From assembly GCF_003113495.2 (NCBI RefSeq), contig NZ_CP084506.1:1922001-1986000 (forward strand): a DNA stretch of 64,000 nucleotides, written 5' to 3'. The notes under the pieces were generated by a model. The model worked only from the letters and a program-made list of their open reading frames with translations, was not told the DNA's origin and ran no database searches. This stretch comes from Edwardsiella tarda ATCC 15947 = NBRC 105688 (GTDB taxonomy: Bacteria > Pseudomonadota > Gammaproteobacteria > Enterobacterales > Enterobacteriaceae). The position numbers and the translations under genes are program-made. Positions 28,678-39,176 of the stretch are shown piece after piece. How positions within the stretch are numbered: position 1 is the first letter of the stretch; each line of letters begins with the position of its first letter.

Positions 28678-29913
28678 TTACGCGTTACGTGCACGCTCGG
28701 CGGTCAGCTCGGCGATACGCATGATCACCGCCACCGCCTTCTCCATTCCCTCTAGGGTAATGAACTCATGCTTACCGTGGAAGTTGTAGCCGCCGGTAAA
28801 CAGGTTCGGACAAGGCAGCCCGCGGAAGGAGAGCTGGGCCCCATCGGTGCCGCCACGGATCGGGCGCTCGATCGGCTCGATATCCAGATCGCGCATCGCC
28901 TGGCGCGCCAGCGCGACGATATGCGGGTGCTTCGCGACCTCATCGCGCATGTTGTAGTAGGTATCGTCCAGCGTCACCTCGATATAGCACTCCGGATGTA
29001 GCCCCTGGCCAACCTGCTTGGCGATGTCCATGATGCGCTTCTTACGCGCCTCGAACCCTTCGCGGCTGAAGTCACGCACGATGTAGTGCATCTCGGCCTT
29101 CTCGACGCTGCCCTTCATCGAAACCAGGTGGTAGAACCCTTCGTAGCCCTCGGTCAACTCGGGGACTTCCGCCGCCGGCAGCAACGCATGAATCCGGTTG
29201 GCCAGCCCCAAGGCGTTGACCATCACCCCCTTGGCGCTGCCGGGATGCACATTGTTGCCATTGATCTTGATCGACACCGAAGCGGCGTTGAAGTTTTCAC
29301 ACTCCAACTCCCCGACGCCGCCGCCATCGACGGTATAGGCCCACTCGGCGTCGAAGGCGGCGACATCGAAGTGTTGCGCCCCCTTGCCCACCTCTTCGTC
29401 TGGCGTGAAGGCGACACGGATCTCCCCATGCGGCACATCGCTTTGCTTGAGGCGAGCCAACGCGGTCATGATCTCGGCGATCCCCGACTTATCATCGGCG
29501 CCCAGCAGCGTCTTCCCATCGGTGGTGATCAGCGTCTGCCCCAGCAGTTGGTGCAACACCGGGAACATCACCGGCGACAGGATCTCATCACCGACACCGA
29601 GGGCGATGTCGCCACCGCGATAATTCTCCACGATCTGCGGATTCACATTCTTCCCGCTGGCATCGGGCGCGGTATCCATATGGGAGATGAAACCGATGGT
29701 CGGTACCGGCCAATCGACGTTAGCCGGCAGCGTCGCCATCACGCAACCATGTTCGCTCAGTGTCACCTGCTCCAACCCCAACGCCGTCAACTCGCTCTGT
29801 AGGACGCGAGCCAGTTTCAGTTGGCCCTCGGTGCTCGGCACCTGGCGTACACCCGGCTTGGACTGTGTGTCAAAAGAGACATAGTTAAGAAAACGATCAA
29901 GTAAGTTATTCAT
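28678..29913 (-). CDS. pepT: Peptidase T (aminotripeptidase)
   Basis: A 411-residue cytoplasmic M20-family zinc aminopeptidase that removes the N-terminal residue of tripeptides. Metal and catalytic residues are visible: His78 and Asp80 in ISHMDTAPD, Asp140 in LLGADDKSG, and the acidic pair in FTPDEEVG. Starts [21 protein letters not shown] as in E. coli. It is divergent from potA, the E. coli arrangement. The E. coli gene is induced without oxygen by FNR, but no clear FNR site was found upstream here. Confidence 0.96.
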   Translation of the reverse strand: MNNLLDRFLNYVSFDTQSKPGVRQVPSTEGQLKLARVLQSELTALGLEQVTLSEHGCVMATLPANVDWPVPTIGFISHMDTAPDASGKNVNPQIVENYRGGDIALGVGDEILSPVMFPVLHQLLGQTLITTDGKTLLGADDKSGIAEIMTALARLKQSDVPHGEIRVAFTPDEEVGKGAQHFDVAAFDAEWAYTVDGGGVGELECENFNAASVSIKINGNNVHPGSAKGVMVNALGLANRIHALLPAAEVPELTEGYEGFYHLVSMKGSVEKAEMHYIVRDFSREGFEARKKRIMDIAKQVGQGLHPECYIEVTLDDTYYNMRDEVAKHPHIVALARQAMRDLDIEPIERPIRGGTDGAQLSFRGLPCPNLFTGGYNFHGKHEFITLEGMEKAVAVIMRIAELTAERARNA

Positions 29914-30603
29914 TTGCTATTTTCCCCATTCTTGTCGCCCCATTATGCGGAGCCGCTCTCGGCCGAATATTGCGTCAGGTCATTTTGAATGATATTTGCT
30001 TTTGTCTACCAGCGAAAAAACCTGATCGGACAGGGGATTGACACGAAATGACTCCTCGCGACCTCGCCTACCTGCTGCCGCATCACTCACTCTTTAGCCG
30101 TTTTGACGGGATGCGCGGCCATTCGCTCAGGCCGCTCGGGAGACACACCACAACCGGCGAGCGCGCTAAACGCCCTCATCCCACGATGAGTCCGTCAGCC
30201 AAGGAGCCCCACTCTCCGCCGGATCTTCGTCGCCACGGCCCTTCCCGCCAACGCCTCGGTCAGATCGGTGAACGTAGGATGGCTCTCCCTCTCCGTTGAG
30301 TGCCCGTTGCTGGAGATCCCGCGCGCCATTCTCTCTCCGCCAGCCGATGTGCGCCGCATGCGCACCTTGCCTCTTGGCGCCGAATTTGTCGGTGAGCCTC
30401 AGCCAACTGCTGGGATTTCGAGAGGAAATTGGCGAATTCTGCCCGCGCTAGCTTTCAATTATTCTCCGCAGGGTCTATCATGCGCGCTCTAAAAATTTGA
30501 TTGACGCCGCTGGTTTCGAGCGCGGGATAACTCCGCGGCTCACGCAGTCTTTTTCAGCGGCGGTTCTATCTGCAACATCTCTCGGGATAGAGTAACTAAA
30601 TAA
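29914..30603. other. Long pepT-potA divergent intergenic region
   Basis: 690 bases, much longer than the corresponding E. coli gap. Several short open frames exist but none has a convincing start or likeness. Bases 30100-30400 are GC-rich and look non-coding; the 150 bases before potA are more AT-rich and probably hold its promoter. Confidence 0.4.
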
Positions 30604-31737
30604 ATGACTGAGACTTCCTCTGTAGACTCGCAAACGCTTCCGGTCGTATGCCTGACCCAAATCCGTAAATCGTTTGATGGCAAAGCGATCATCAACGATC
30701 TCGATCTCACCATCAATCATGGTGAATTTCTGACTATCCTTGGCCCCTCAGGCTGTGGCAAGACCACGGTACTGCGTCTGATCGCGGGTCTCGAGGAGGT
30801 CGACAGCGGCCAGGTGGTGCTGGATGGTGAAGAGATCACCCATCTGCCCGCCGAGCAGCGCCACGTCAATACCGTCTTCCAGAGTTATGCGCTCTTCCCG
30901 CACATGACGGTATTCGAAAACGTGGCGTTCGGTCTGCGCATGCAGAAGACACCGCGCGATGAGATCACGCCGCGTGTCATGGATGCCCTGCGCATGGTGC
31001 AGTTGGATGAGATGGCGCAGCGCCGTCCCCACCAACTCTCCGGTGGTCAGCAACAGCGCGTCGCCATCGCCCGTGCGGTCGTCAACAAGCCACGCGTCCT
31101 GTTGCTGGATGAGTCGCTGTCGGCGCTGGACTACAAACTGCGTAAACAGATGCAGAATGAGCTGAAGGCGCTACAACGCAAACTGGGCATCACCTTTATC
31201 TTCGTCACCCACGATCAGGAAGAGGCGCTCACGATGTCGGACCGCATCGTGGTGATGCGCGATGGTCGTATCGAGCAAGACGGCACCCCGCGTGAGATTT
31301 ATGAGGAGCCGAAAAATCTGTTTGTCGCCAGCTTTATCGGTGAAATCAACATCTTTGATGCCAGCGTATTGCATCGTATCGACGAGCAGCGCGTCCGCGC
31401 CAACGTCGAAGGGCGCGAGTGCGACATCTATGTCAATCCCGAGATGCATGTCGTCGCGGGGGATCGCCTGAAGGTGCTGCTGCGCCCGGAAGATCTGCGC
31501 GTCGAGGAGATCAGCGACAGCGAGCAGGTCGATGGCATCGTCGGCTACGTGCGCGAACGTAACTACAAGGGGATGACCCTGGAGTCCAGCGTCGAACTAG
31601 AAAATGGCAAGATGGTGATGGTCAGCGAGTTTTTCAACGAAGACGATCCGGATGTGGACCACTCGCTCAATCAGAAGATGGCGGTGACCTGGGTCGAGAG
31701 CTGGGAGGTGGTGCTGCCCGATGAAGAGATCGCGTAA
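30604..31737 (+). CDS. potA: PotA, spermidine/putrescine ABC transporter ATPase
   Basis: A 377-residue ATPase energising polyamine uptake. Walker A GPSGCGKT (48-55), signature LSGGQQQR, Walker [12 protein letters not shown], and a C-terminal regulatory (TOBE) domain with [15 protein letters not shown]. Nearly the E. coli length (378). Its 3' end overlaps potB by 17 bases. First gene of a pot operon whose usual potABCD order is interrupted before potD. Confidence 0.97.
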   Translation: MTETSSVDSQTLPVVCLTQIRKSFDGKAIINDLDLTINHGEFLTILGPSGCGKTTVLRLIAGLEEVDSGQVVLDGEEITHLPAEQRHVNTVFQSYALFPHMTVFENVAFGLRMQKTPRDEITPRVMDALRMVQLDEMAQRRPHQLSGGQQQRVAIARAVVNKPRVLLLDESLSALDYKLRKQMQNELKALQRKLGITFIFVTHDQEEALTMSDRIVVMRDGRIEQDGTPREIYEEPKNLFVASFIGEINIFDASVLHRIDEQRVRANVEGRECDIYVNPEMHVVAGDRLKVLLRPEDLRVEEISDSEQVDGIVGYVRERNYKGMTLESSVELENGKMVMVSEFFNEDDPDVDHSLNQKMAVTWVESWEVVLPDEEIA

Positions 31738-32587
31738 GCTTTTCCAGAATGTGGTGATCACCATGGTAGTGGGCTGGCTGTCGCTGTTCGTCTTCCTGCC
31801 TAACCTGATGATCATCGCCACCAGCTTCCTGACCCGTGACGATGCCAATCTGGTGCGCATGGTATTCACCTGGGATAACTACCAGCGATTATTCGATCCG
31901 CTGTATGCCGAGGTGTTACTGCATTCGCTTAACATGGCGCTGATGGCGACCCTGAGTTGCCTGGTGATCGGCTACCCGTTCGCCTTTATCTTGGCGCGTC
32001 TACCGCATCGAGTACGTCCATTGCTGCTGTTTCTGCTGATCGTCCCCTTCTGGACCAACTCGCTGATCCGCATCTACGGGCTGAAGCTGTTCCTCAGTAC
32101 ACGCGGTTACCTCAACGAGTTTCTGTTATGGATCGGCCTCATCGATCAACCGTTACGCCTGATGTATACCTCGACGGCCGTGGTGCTCGGCCTGGTGTAC
32201 ATCCTGCTCCCCTTCATGGTGATGCCGCTCTATTCGAGCATCGAAAAGCTGGATCGCTCGGTGTTAGAGGCGGCCCGCGATCTCGGCGCCAACAAGCTGC
32301 ACACCTTCCTGCGTATCATCGTACCGTTGACCATGCCGGGGATTGTCGCCGGTTGTCTGCTGGTGATGTTGCCATCGCTGGGGCTGTTCTATATCGCCGA
32401 CCTCTTGGGCGGTGCCAAGAACCTATTGATCGGTAACGTCATTAAGAGCCAGTTCCTCAATATCCGCGACTGGCCGTTTGGCGCGGCCACCAGCATCTGT
32501 CTGACGCTGGTGATGGGCGTGATGCTGCTGATCTACTACCGCGTCGGTAAACTACTCAATCGCAAGGCCAGTGATTTGGGTGACTGA
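31721..32587 (+). CDS. potB: PotB, polyamine ABC transporter permease
   Basis: A 288-residue permease with six predicted helices and the EAA loop [20 protein letters not shown]. Pairs with PotC in the inner membrane. The start within potA gives an N-terminus slightly longer than that annotated for E. coli; a later start at an internal Met is possible. Unlike E. coli, where potB and potC overlap, 168 bases separate it from potC. Confidence 0.95.
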   Translation: MKRSRKLFQNVVITMVVGWLSLFVFLPNLMIIATSFLTRDDANLVRMVFTWDNYQRLFDPLYAEVLLHSLNMALMATLSCLVIGYPFAFILARLPHRVRPLLLFLLIVPFWTNSLIRIYGLKLFLSTRGYLNEFLLWIGLIDQPLRLMYTSTAVVLGLVYILLPFMVMPLYSSIEKLDRSVLEAARDLGANKLHTFLRIIVPLTMPGIVAGCLLVMLPSLGLFYIADLLGGAKNLLIGNVIKSQFLNIRDWPFGAATSICLTLVMGVMLLIYYRVGKLLNRKASDLGD

Positions 32588-32755
32588 TGGCGTCGCACGC
32601 GGCGCCATCACTGCCGCAGGGAAGCGACGGAATAGACGATGATATCCATTTGTTTTATTTGACGATATGTCAAATGGTTGGGAGAAGATAATCAAATTGT
32701 CCATGCTGCATAAGTACCACGGAGGCGTATGCCGCCACGCCCAGGAGGCACAGCC
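32588..32755. other. potB-potC spacer with inverted repeats
   Basis: A 168-base non-coding spacer where E. coli has none. It contains GATGGCGTCG...CGGCGCCATC just after the potB stop and a perfect inverted repeat ATTTGAC-GATAT-GTCAAAT (32657-32675). AGGAGG (32743-32748) is the potC ribosome binding site. It may be a processing or differential-stability element, or a remnant of an insertion. Confidence 0.6.
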
Positions 32756-33532
32756 ATGTTCGGTCGCCTGATGCGCGGAGGGTTCATGACCCTCGTCTAC
32801 GCTTACTTATATATCCCTATCATTATTTTGATCGCCAACTCCTTTAACAGCTCGCGTTTTGGCATCAACTGGAAGCACTTTACCTTCGACTGGTACAGCA
32901 CGCTGATGAATAACGACAGCCTGCTCCAGGCGGCGGGCCACTCGATCACCATGGCCGTGCTCTCCGCCACCTTTGCCACCCTGATCGGTTCACTGACGGC
33001 GGTGGCGCTATTCCGCTACCACTTTCGGGGCAAGCCTTTCGTTGGCGGCATGCTGTTCGTAGTAATGATGTCGCCGGATATTGTGATGGCGATCTCTCTA
33101 CTGGTCCTATTTATGCTGTTGGGGGTCTCGCTCGGCTTCTGGTCACTGCTGTTCTCCCATATCACTTTCTGCCTGCCCTTCGTGGTGGTCACCGTTTTCT
33201 CGCGCCTGAAAGGATTCGACGTGCGGATGTTGGAAGCGGCGCGCGACCTCGGTGCCAGCGAGTTGGTTATCCTGCGCAAGATCCTGTTACCGCTGGCCAT
33301 GCCGGCGGTGGCTGCCGGCTGGTTACTCAGCTTTACCCTGTCGATGGACGATGTGGTCGTTTCCTCCTTCGTCACCGGACCGAGCTATGAGATCCTGCCG
33401 TTGAAGATCTACTCGATGGTTAAGGTCGGCGTCTCACCAGAGGTCAACGCCTTAGCTACGATCCTGTTGGCGCTGTCGCTATTGCTGGTCCTCGCCAGCC
33501 AACTGATCCTGCGCGACCGTACCAAACACTGA
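32756..33532 (+). CDS. potC: PotC, polyamine ABC transporter permease
   Basis: A 258-residue permease starting MFGRLMRGGFMTLVYAYLYI, matching E. coli PotC. It has six helices and the EAA loop [20 protein letters not shown]. The start at 32756 is set by AGGAGG seven bases upstream; an in-frame ATG at 32729 is not supported. It is followed by an 8-bp hairpin and then by a cadB-like gene rather than potD. Confidence 0.96.
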   Translation: MFGRLMRGGFMTLVYAYLYIPIIILIANSFNSSRFGINWKHFTFDWYSTLMNNDSLLQAAGHSITMAVLSATFATLIGSLTAVALFRYHFRGKPFVGGMLFVVMMSPDIVMAISLLVLFMLLGVSLGFWSLLFSHITFCLPFVVVTVFSRLKGFDVRMLEAARDLGASELVILRKILLPLAMPAVAAGWLLSFTLSMDDVVVSSFVTGPSYEILPLKIYSMVKVGVSPEVNALATILLALSLLLVLASQLILRDRTKH

Positions 33533-33540
33533 TCCCTGCA

Positions 33541-33567
33541 TGTTGGCGGCCGTATGGGTCGCCAACA
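33541..33567 (+). terminator. Hairpin after potC
   Basis: TGTTGGCG and CGCCAACA form a perfect 8-bp stem nine bases after the potC stop. No T tract follows, so it may be a partial terminator or an mRNA-end stabiliser. Confidence 0.45.
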
Positions 33568-33962
33568 CACGTCAACGTCGATAGACGGCTTTAAGTTGAC
33601 TAACGTCGGCCGAATAGCCCGATAGTGCCCGCTGCACGCTGAGCATAAAAATATTTTTCCCATTCCCCTCTCAGAGTGGGGCATTTCTCCCCCCATTGAC
33701 GCATTCTCCTCGGTTTTGGCTCGGCCAAACACCGGCACCCACTGCGCGCCCCTCCCGTGCAATGACCCCGCTCAAAACCGCTTACCACGTCAGGAAAGAC
33801 GCGAAAAGACGAGAAAAAAGACAATTAAGTAATACATTAACCATACCAGTGGCTGTGATTCGAGTCACAAATTAACCTATAATTACGTCCAGGACTTGAT
33901 TAATAACAGCGGCGCGCACCGTGAAGGAGCACGGTCACCACGTCAGTATTTACGGGGCTAAC
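33568..33962 (+). promoter_or_regulatory. cadB-like gene upstream region with CRP site and promoter
   Basis: TGTGA-TTCGAG-TCACA (33854-33869) is a perfect CRP/cAMP half-site pair with six-base spacing. TATAAT lies at 33878-33883. The CRP site would overlap or closely precede the -35 region. This indicates that the downstream transporter has its own catabolite-sensitive promoter inside the pot cluster. No gene is seen in this stretch. Confidence 0.65.
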
Positions 33963-35294
33963 ATGGCGTCTTCAAAAAAAATTGGGCTTTTCGCCTGCAC
34001 GGGTATCGTCGCCGGTAACATGATGGGCAGCGGCATCGCGCTGTTACCGGCAAACCTCGCCAAAATTGGTTCCATTGCACTCTTTGGTTGGTTAATTGCC
34101 TTGGTCGGCGCCATGTCGTTGGCCTTTGTTTTTGCACGTTTGACAACACGCGATCCGCAGGTTGGCGGTCCCATCGCCTATGCCGGCCGCCTCGGCCCAG
34201 CCTTCGGCTTCCAAACGGCGGTGCTCTACTATCACGCCAACTGGATAGGTAACCTGGCCGACTGCCTGGCGGGGGTAGCCTACCTGTCGGTCTTCTTTCC
34301 CATGCTCAATCACCCGATCCCCGCCGGCATCGCCAGCATCGTCATCATCTGGATCATGGCCTTCATCAACCTGATGGGCGGGAGCTGGGTCAGCCGCCTG
34401 ACCACCTTGGGATTGATCCTGGTGCTGCTCCCGGTCGTCGGTACCGCCATCGCCGGTTGGCACTGGTTCGATCCTGCGCTGTATCACGCCAACTGGAACA
34501 CCACCCACAGCAGTAGCGGTGATGCCGTACTGCACAGTATCTTGATCTGCCTGTGGGCGTTTGTCGGCGTCGAGAGCGCCGCAGTAAGCTCAGGACTGGT
34601 GAAGAATGCGCAACGTACCGTGCCGCTGGCCACCATGCTGGGGACGGCATTGGCGGGGCTAGTCTACATCCTGGCAACCCAGGTGATGAGTGGCATGTTC
34701 CCCGCCGCGACCATGGCGGCGACCGGTGCCCCCTTCGCCGCCAGTGCCGCCATGATCCTCGGCGGCTGGGCCGCGCCGGTGGTGTCCGCCTTCACCGCCT
34801 TCGCCTGCCTGGCGGCATTAGGCTCGTGGATGATGTTAGTCGGCCAAGCCGGGGTGCGCGCCGCGCGCGACGGTAACTTCCCCAAGATCTATGGTGAGGT
34901 CGATGCCAACGGGGTGCCGCGCAAGGGGATCATCCTGTCGGCGCTGAAAATGACCGCGCTGATGGCGCTGATGACCTTCTTGGCCAGTAGTGGTGCCAAG
35001 ACCTCCGATATCTTCGGTAATCTGATCGGCATCGCCGTATTGTTAACCATGCTGCCCTACTTTTACTCCTGCGTGGCGCTGATCCGCCTGGAGGGGGCCT
35101 CACTGCATCACCTCTTGAGCCTGACGGCCGCCACCCTGGGCTGCTTGTTCTGTTTTATCGCACTGAGTGGCGCAGAGTCGGTCAAGCTGGCGCTCACCTT
35201 CATCATCAGCCTGAGCATCCTGATGTTCTACGCGCGCCGCCAGGGGGCGCACGAGCAAGCCTACGCCCGTCTCAATCGAGGCACCCCGCGCTAA
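33963..35294 (+). CDS. CadB-like lysine:cadaverine antiporter
   Basis: A 443-residue APC-superfamily permease with 12 hydrophobic helices. It resembles E. coli CadB very closely along its whole length (KIGLFACTGIVAGNMMGSGI, GVLYYHANWIGNLAD-like segment, FVGVESAAVSSGLVKN, SWMMLVGQAGVRAARDGNFP), and less closely PotE. CadB exchanges cadaverine for lysine in acid resistance and can import cadaverine. The gene stands between potC and potD without a lysine decarboxylase (cadA) or cadC neighbour. The ATG at 33963 gives the E. coli length. Substrate by similarity; a putrescine:ornithine role is possible. Confidence 0.85.
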   Translation: MASSKKIGLFACTGIVAGNMMGSGIALLPANLAKIGSIALFGWLIALVGAMSLAFVFARLTTRDPQVGGPIAYAGRLGPAFGFQTAVLYYHANWIGNLADCLAGVAYLSVFFPMLNHPIPAGIASIVIIWIMAFINLMGGSWVSRLTTLGLILVLLPVVGTAIAGWHWFDPALYHANWNTTHSSSGDAVLHSILICLWAFVGVESAAVSSGLVKNAQRTVPLATMLGTALAGLVYILATQVMSGMFPAATMAATGAPFAASAAMILGGWAAPVVSAFTAFACLAALGSWMMLVGQAGVRAARDGNFPKIYGEVDANGVPRKGIILSALKMTALMALMTFLASSGAKTSDIFGNLIGIAVLLTMLPYFYSCVALIRLEGASLHHLLSLTAATLGCLFCFIALSGAESVKLALTFIISLSILMFYARRQGAHEQAYARLNRGTPR

Positions 35295-35305
35295 ACGTAC
35301 CACGC

Positions 35306-35335
35306 AGGCCGTCCGCTTTCCTTGCCGGGCGGCCT
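35306..35335 (+). terminator. Hairpin after the cadB-like gene
   Basis: AGGCCGTCCG and CGGGCGGCCT pair over 10 bp with one wobble pair, 11 bases after the stop. No T tract. Confidence 0.5.
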
Positions 35336-35482
35336 GTTCAGCGCCCCACCTCGACCATTGACGCTTTACCCCCGTCCGACGCGCTCCTATAATAGCCGCC
35401 CTGTTTGTTGTGGTTCGCCCAGGCGTTCCGGCGGCGGACAGCTCCATCTTCTGTTTCGACCTTCACTATAGGGATACGCTGA

Positions 35483-36541
35483 ATGAAAAAGTGGTCACCT
35501 CTGGTAGCCGCAGGTTTGCTGGCATGCGGGAGCCATGCTGCATACGCTGCCGATGCGCCGAAAACTGACAATAACACTGTCTATTTCTACAACTGGACCG
35601 AATATGTACCGCCGGGGCTGCTGGAGCAGTTCACTAAGGAGACGGGCATCAAGGTCATTTATTCGACCTACGAATCTAACGAGACCATGTACGCCAAACT
35701 GAAGACGTACAAGGACGGGGCCTATGATCTGGTGGTGCCTTCCACCTACTATGTGGCCAAGATGCGTAACGAAGGGATGCTGCAAAAGATCGACCACAGC
35801 AAACTGAGTAACTTCCATAACCTGGACCCGAATCTGTTGCACAAGTCCTTCGACCCGAAGAACGACTACTCTATCCCGTATATCTGGGGAGCGACGGCGA
35901 TCGGCGTCAACAGCGATGCGATCGATCCCGCCACCATCACCAGTTGGGCCGACCTGTGGAAACCCGAGTATAAAGGTAGCCTGCTGTTGACGGATGACGC
36001 GCGTGAAGTCTTCCAGATCGCCCTGCGTAAACTGGGCTACTCGGGTAACACCACCGATCCCAAACAGATCCAGGCCGCCTATGCGGAGTTAGTGAAACTG
36101 ATGCCCAATGTCCTGGCCTTTAACTCCGACAACCCGGCCAATCCGTTCATGGAGGGAGAGGTCAATCTGGGGATGATCTGGAACGGCTCGGCCTACGTGG
36201 CGCGCCAAGCCGGCACACCGGTACAGATCGTCTGGCCGAAAGAGGGCGCCATTTTCTGGATGGATAGCCTGGCCATTCCGGCCAACGCCAAGAACCCGGA
36301 GGGGGCGCTGAAGCTGATCAACTTCCTGCTACGCCCTGAGATCGCGGCACAAGTAGCCGAAACCATCGGCTACCCGACGCCAAACCTGGCGGCACAAAAA
36401 CTGTTGCCGAAAGAGGTGGTCGGCGATAAGTCACTCTACCCGGATGCGGAAACCATCGCCAAGGGCGAATGGCAGAACGATGTTGGCAGCGCCAGCGAGA
36501 TCTACGAGACTGACTTCCAGAAACTGAAGGCGGGACGCTAA
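35483..36541 (+). CDS. potD: PotD, spermidine/putrescine-binding protein
   Basis: A 352-residue periplasmic binding protein. Signal peptide cut after about residue 23 (AAYA). Conserved polyamine-site region: FYNWTEYVPPGLL near the start, STYESNETMYAKLKTY, YDLVVPSTYYVAKM, and YIWGATAIGVNSDAI. It captures spermidine/putrescine for PotABC. Separated from potC by the cadB-like gene, so it must be expressed either by read-through or from a promoter in 35336-35482. Confidence 0.96.
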   Translation: MKKWSPLVAAGLLACGSHAAYAADAPKTDNNTVYFYNWTEYVPPGLLEQFTKETGIKVIYSTYESNETMYAKLKTYKDGAYDLVVPSTYYVAKMRNEGMLQKIDHSKLSNFHNLDPNLLHKSFDPKNDYSIPYIWGATAIGVNSDAIDPATITSWADLWKPEYKGSLLLTDDAREVFQIALRKLGYSGNTTDPKQIQAAYAELVKLMPNVLAFNSDNPANPFMEGEVNLGMIWNGSAYVARQAGTPVQIVWPKEGAIFWMDSLAIPANAKNPEGALKLINFLLRPEIAAQVAETIGYPTPNLAAQKLLPKEVVGDKSLYPDAETIAKGEWQNDVGSASEIYETDFQKLKAGR

Positions 36542-36558
36542 GCCACGCCCTACCCCGC

Positions 36559-36580
36559 GCGGGGGAGTCGACTCCCCCGC
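36559..36580. terminator. 22-bp perfect palindrome between potD and ycfP
   Basis: GCGGGGGAGTC and its exact complement form a 22-bp palindrome centred on GTCGAC, between convergent genes. Probably a bidirectional transcript-end hairpin. Confidence 0.55.
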
Positions 36581-36586
36581 CCATCA

Positions 36587-37129
36587 TCACGCCACGCTCT
36601 TAAAGGCGCGAATACGTTGGAGATGCGGTGATAAGCTCGGGAACTTATGCCCCTGCTGCTCATCCCACACCACCTCATAGTAGGGGCCCAACAAGGCGGC
36701 GCTACGCGCACTATCCAACGCCTCATCATGACGCGACAACAACACCAACGCGCGTCCCCGATTTTTACTCCGAAAGTTATCCACACACTTGGTTGCGATG
36801 TCGGCATACTCCTCGGGGCGATCGATCAACTCGAGCATGGTCTCCTGCGGAAAGAGATTCGGGTTGACCAAGACCTGACGGATACCGCAGAGGAAACCGA
36901 TGCGCTCAGCCCAGTAGCCCCCCAAGCCGACGCCACAGATCAGCGCACGCTCATCACCGCCCTGCTGTACCACGCGATGCACCTCGTTCAGCAGATGCTG
37001 CATATCATGGCGCGGATGACGCGTGCTATAGCTGACTAAGCGCACGTCCGGATCGATAAACTGCAACTGCAACACCTTTTGATGATTCCCCGGACTGGTG
37101 GAATCGAAACCATGCAGATAAATAATCAT
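36587..37129 (-). CDS. ycfP: YcfP, UPF0227 alpha/beta-hydrolase-like protein
   Basis: A 180-residue cytoplasmic protein, same length as E. coli YcfP. Starts [20 protein letters not shown]; the esterase-like elbow reads [17 protein letters not shown], with Gly in place of the usual nucleophilic Ser (GxSxG becomes GVGLGG), as in the family. A structural hydrolase relative of unknown substrate. In E. coli it follows nagZ exactly as here. Confidence 0.94.
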   Translation of the reverse strand: MIIYLHGFDSTSPGNHQKVLQLQFIDPDVRLVSYSTRHPRHDMQHLLNEVHRVVQQGGDERALICGVGLGGYWAERIGFLCGIRQVLVNPNLFPQETMLELIDRPEEYADIATKCVDNFRSKNRGRALVLLSRHDEALDSARSAALLGPYYEVVWDEQQGHKFPSLSPHLQRIRAFKSVA

Positions 37130-37247
37130 CTCTCTCCCTAGGCGGTTTCCCGCGCTGATTCTTACGTCCCACAGGCGGCATCGTCACGAGGCGAGGATGC
37201 CGCCGGGCCGTTACGCCGCAGCTCGCACGGCAATGATACAGCGGTCG

Positions 37248-38282
37248 CTATGCCTGCACACCGGCCGCCTTGGCCTCTTCCCAACGCTGCTGTAATCGCT
37301 GTAGCTCTTGATGCGCCTGCTGCCAACGCGCGCTGGCACGCAACGCTTGACCATCGACCACGCCACGATGATACAGGCTCGCGATACGCGCCGTTCCCTC
37401 GGCTCGCAGATTGTCCAACACGCTGACCGCGCCCTGGCGATTGTTACACACCAGAATCATGTCACAACCGGCATCCAGAGAGGCTTGCGCCCGCTGAGCA
37501 TAGTCGCCCAATACCGCCGCGCCATTCATCGACAGATCGTCCGAGAAGATCACCCCCTCGAAGCCTAATTCCTGACGCAATACCTGCCGTAACCAGTAAG
37601 GTGAGCCGCTGGCCGGGCGCGGATCGACCTGAGGGAAGATCACGTGTGCCGGCATCACCGCGTCCAGTTTCGCGCGGGCATTCAGCTCACTGAAAATAAC
37701 CATATCATGCTCAAGGATTTGCGCCAGAGGGCGATCGTCGATCGGCGTCTCTTTATGTGAATCCGCGCTCACCTTACCGTGCCCCGGGAAATGCTTACCG
37801 GTCGCCTTCATTCCCGCCTGATGCATGCCATCGATGAAGGCCTCGGCCAATGGAATCGCCTGCTCTGGCTGACGGTGGAAGGCGCGTTCGCCGATAGCGG
37901 CGCTACCATGCCCCAGATCCAGAACCGGAGCAAAGCTGAGATCGATATCCATGGCGATCATCTCACATGCCATCAACCAGCCGCCCTCTAACGCGAGGCG
38001 TCGCGCCTCTGCGGGCGAATTCAACGCGCCATAGGCCTGCGCCGCGGGTAAGCGTGTAAATCCCTGATGGAAACGCTGCACCCGTCCCCCCTCTTGATCG
38101 ACGCTCACCAAGATGCGCTGACGCGAAACTTGACGGATCTGGCGCACCAACTCACGCAACTGCTCAGTATCATGAAAGTTACGGCTGAACAGGATCAGGC
38201 CGCCGACCAACGGATGATTGAGGATTTCACGCTCTTCGGCATCCAACTCATAGCCGACAACATCCAGCATTACAGGACCCAC
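37248..38282 (-). CDS. nagZ: Beta-N-acetylhexosaminidase NagZ
   Basis: A 344-residue cytoplasmic glycoside hydrolase family 3 enzyme that removes GlcNAc from anhydro-muropeptides during murein recycling, and so feeds the AmpC-inducing pathway. KHFPGHG (163-169), the Asp174/His176 catalytic dyad (ADSHKE) and the nucleophile Asp248 in IFSDDLSM are all present. Start: GTG at 38282, read as MGPVMLDV, chosen because AGGAG lies seven bases upstream and the E. coli protein starts there; the longer frame to 38321 lacks support. Confidence 0.95.
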   Translation of the reverse strand: MGPVMLDVVGYELDAEEREILNHPLVGGLILFSRNFHDTEQLRELVRQIRQVSRQRILVSVDQEGGRVQRFHQGFTRLPAAQAYGALNSPAEARRLALEGGWLMACEMIAMDIDLSFAPVLDLGHGSAAIGERAFHRQPEQAIPLAEAFIDGMHQAGMKATGKHFPGHGKVSADSHKETPIDDRPLAQILEHDMVIFSELNARAKLDAVMPAHVIFPQVDPRPASGSPYWLRQVLRQELGFEGVIFSDDLSMNGAAVLGDYAQRAQASLDAGCDMILVCNNRQGAVSVLDNLRAEGTARIASLYHRGVVDGQALRASARWQQAHQELQRLQQRWEEAKAAGVQA

Positions 38283-38321
38283 ACCACTTCTCCTTTCTGG
38301 CGGCGCGCCGCGCCGCATCAC

Positions 38322-39176
38322 TCATTGGCTTAGATGATTCAGCAGGGCATCGGCCTGCTGACGATAACTCGGTTGTTGGCTCTGTTGCCAACGCAGTTCG
38401 AACCAGAGCCAGGCCATATAATCGACCCAGCCCAACCAGCGTTCGACCTGGCGCGTCAAGCGCTCGGGGGCGGCATAACCGCCGTGGCGACAATAATCGG
38501 CGACCAGCGCACGCCGGGCGGCGCGATCTAAGCCATAGTTACGGCTCAAGGCGGCCAGATCCAACGCGATATCGCCGCTGGCGGCATATTCCCAATCGAT
38601 CAGCCGTAGCCCCTGCGCCGTCTCGATCAGATTACCGTCATGGATATCCATATGCAGCATGGTCAACTTCAGTGGGCGCGGCTCTCGACGACGCTGCCAG
38701 CGCCGATGGATCCGCTGAGCCTGAAAGGTGCGCCGTGCCGGCGCGAGACTATCCCAATAACCGGCGCAATAACGGCGCAACGTACGCAACGGCAGACGCG
38801 GAGGTAAACGGTGTAAATCGACCAGCAAGGACACCAGACGCGCACTGGGCGGCGATCCCGCCGCCAGCGGTTGCCCGGCCAACCAGTCGGCCAGTAACCA
38901 GCCGTCCAACACACCCTGACAGCCGGGACCTAACGCCGCCGCCGTGGCCAGGCGCAACGCCTGGCACTCATAACGCCGATCGATGCCTAACTGACGCCGC
39001 TGCATCGTACTGGGACGCAATAAAAAAGTGACACCGTCACTATTCTTTGCCCGCCAGTTAACGCCACTCAGGCCGCTGATCCGGTCAAATTGCCAATCAT
39101 CGGCAAGCGTATCCGCGAAACGGCGGGCCAACAGCGCGCGTAACTCGGCTTCTGGAAGCGGAGACTCAGAGTGCAA
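38322..39176 (-). CDS. thiK: Thiamine kinase ThiK
   Basis: A 284-residue aminoglycoside phosphotransferase-like kinase that phosphorylates thiamine in salvage. Motifs: LHMDIHDGNLI (catalytic loop) and LRLIDWEYAASGDIALDLA (metal-binding). The proposed start is TTG at 39176: GGAAGG lies six bases upstream, and the resulting N-terminus aligns in length with E. coli ThiK. It overlaps the lpoB stop by 11 bases. The upstream GTG at 39209 has no Shine-Dalgarno sequence. Confidence 0.85.
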   Translation of the reverse strand: MHSESPLPEAELRALLARRFADTLADDWQFDRISGLSGVNWRAKNSDGVTFLLRPSTMQRRQLGIDRRYECQALRLATAAALGPGCQGVLDGWLLADWLAGQPLAAGSPPSARLVSLLVDLHRLPPRLPLRTLRRYCAGYWDSLAPARRTFQAQRIHRRWQRRREPRPLKLTMLHMDIHDGNLIETAQGLRLIDWEYAASGDIALDLAALSRNYGLDRAARRALVADYCRHGGYAAPERLTRQVERWLGWVDYMAWLWFELRWQQSQQPSYRQQADALLNHLSQ

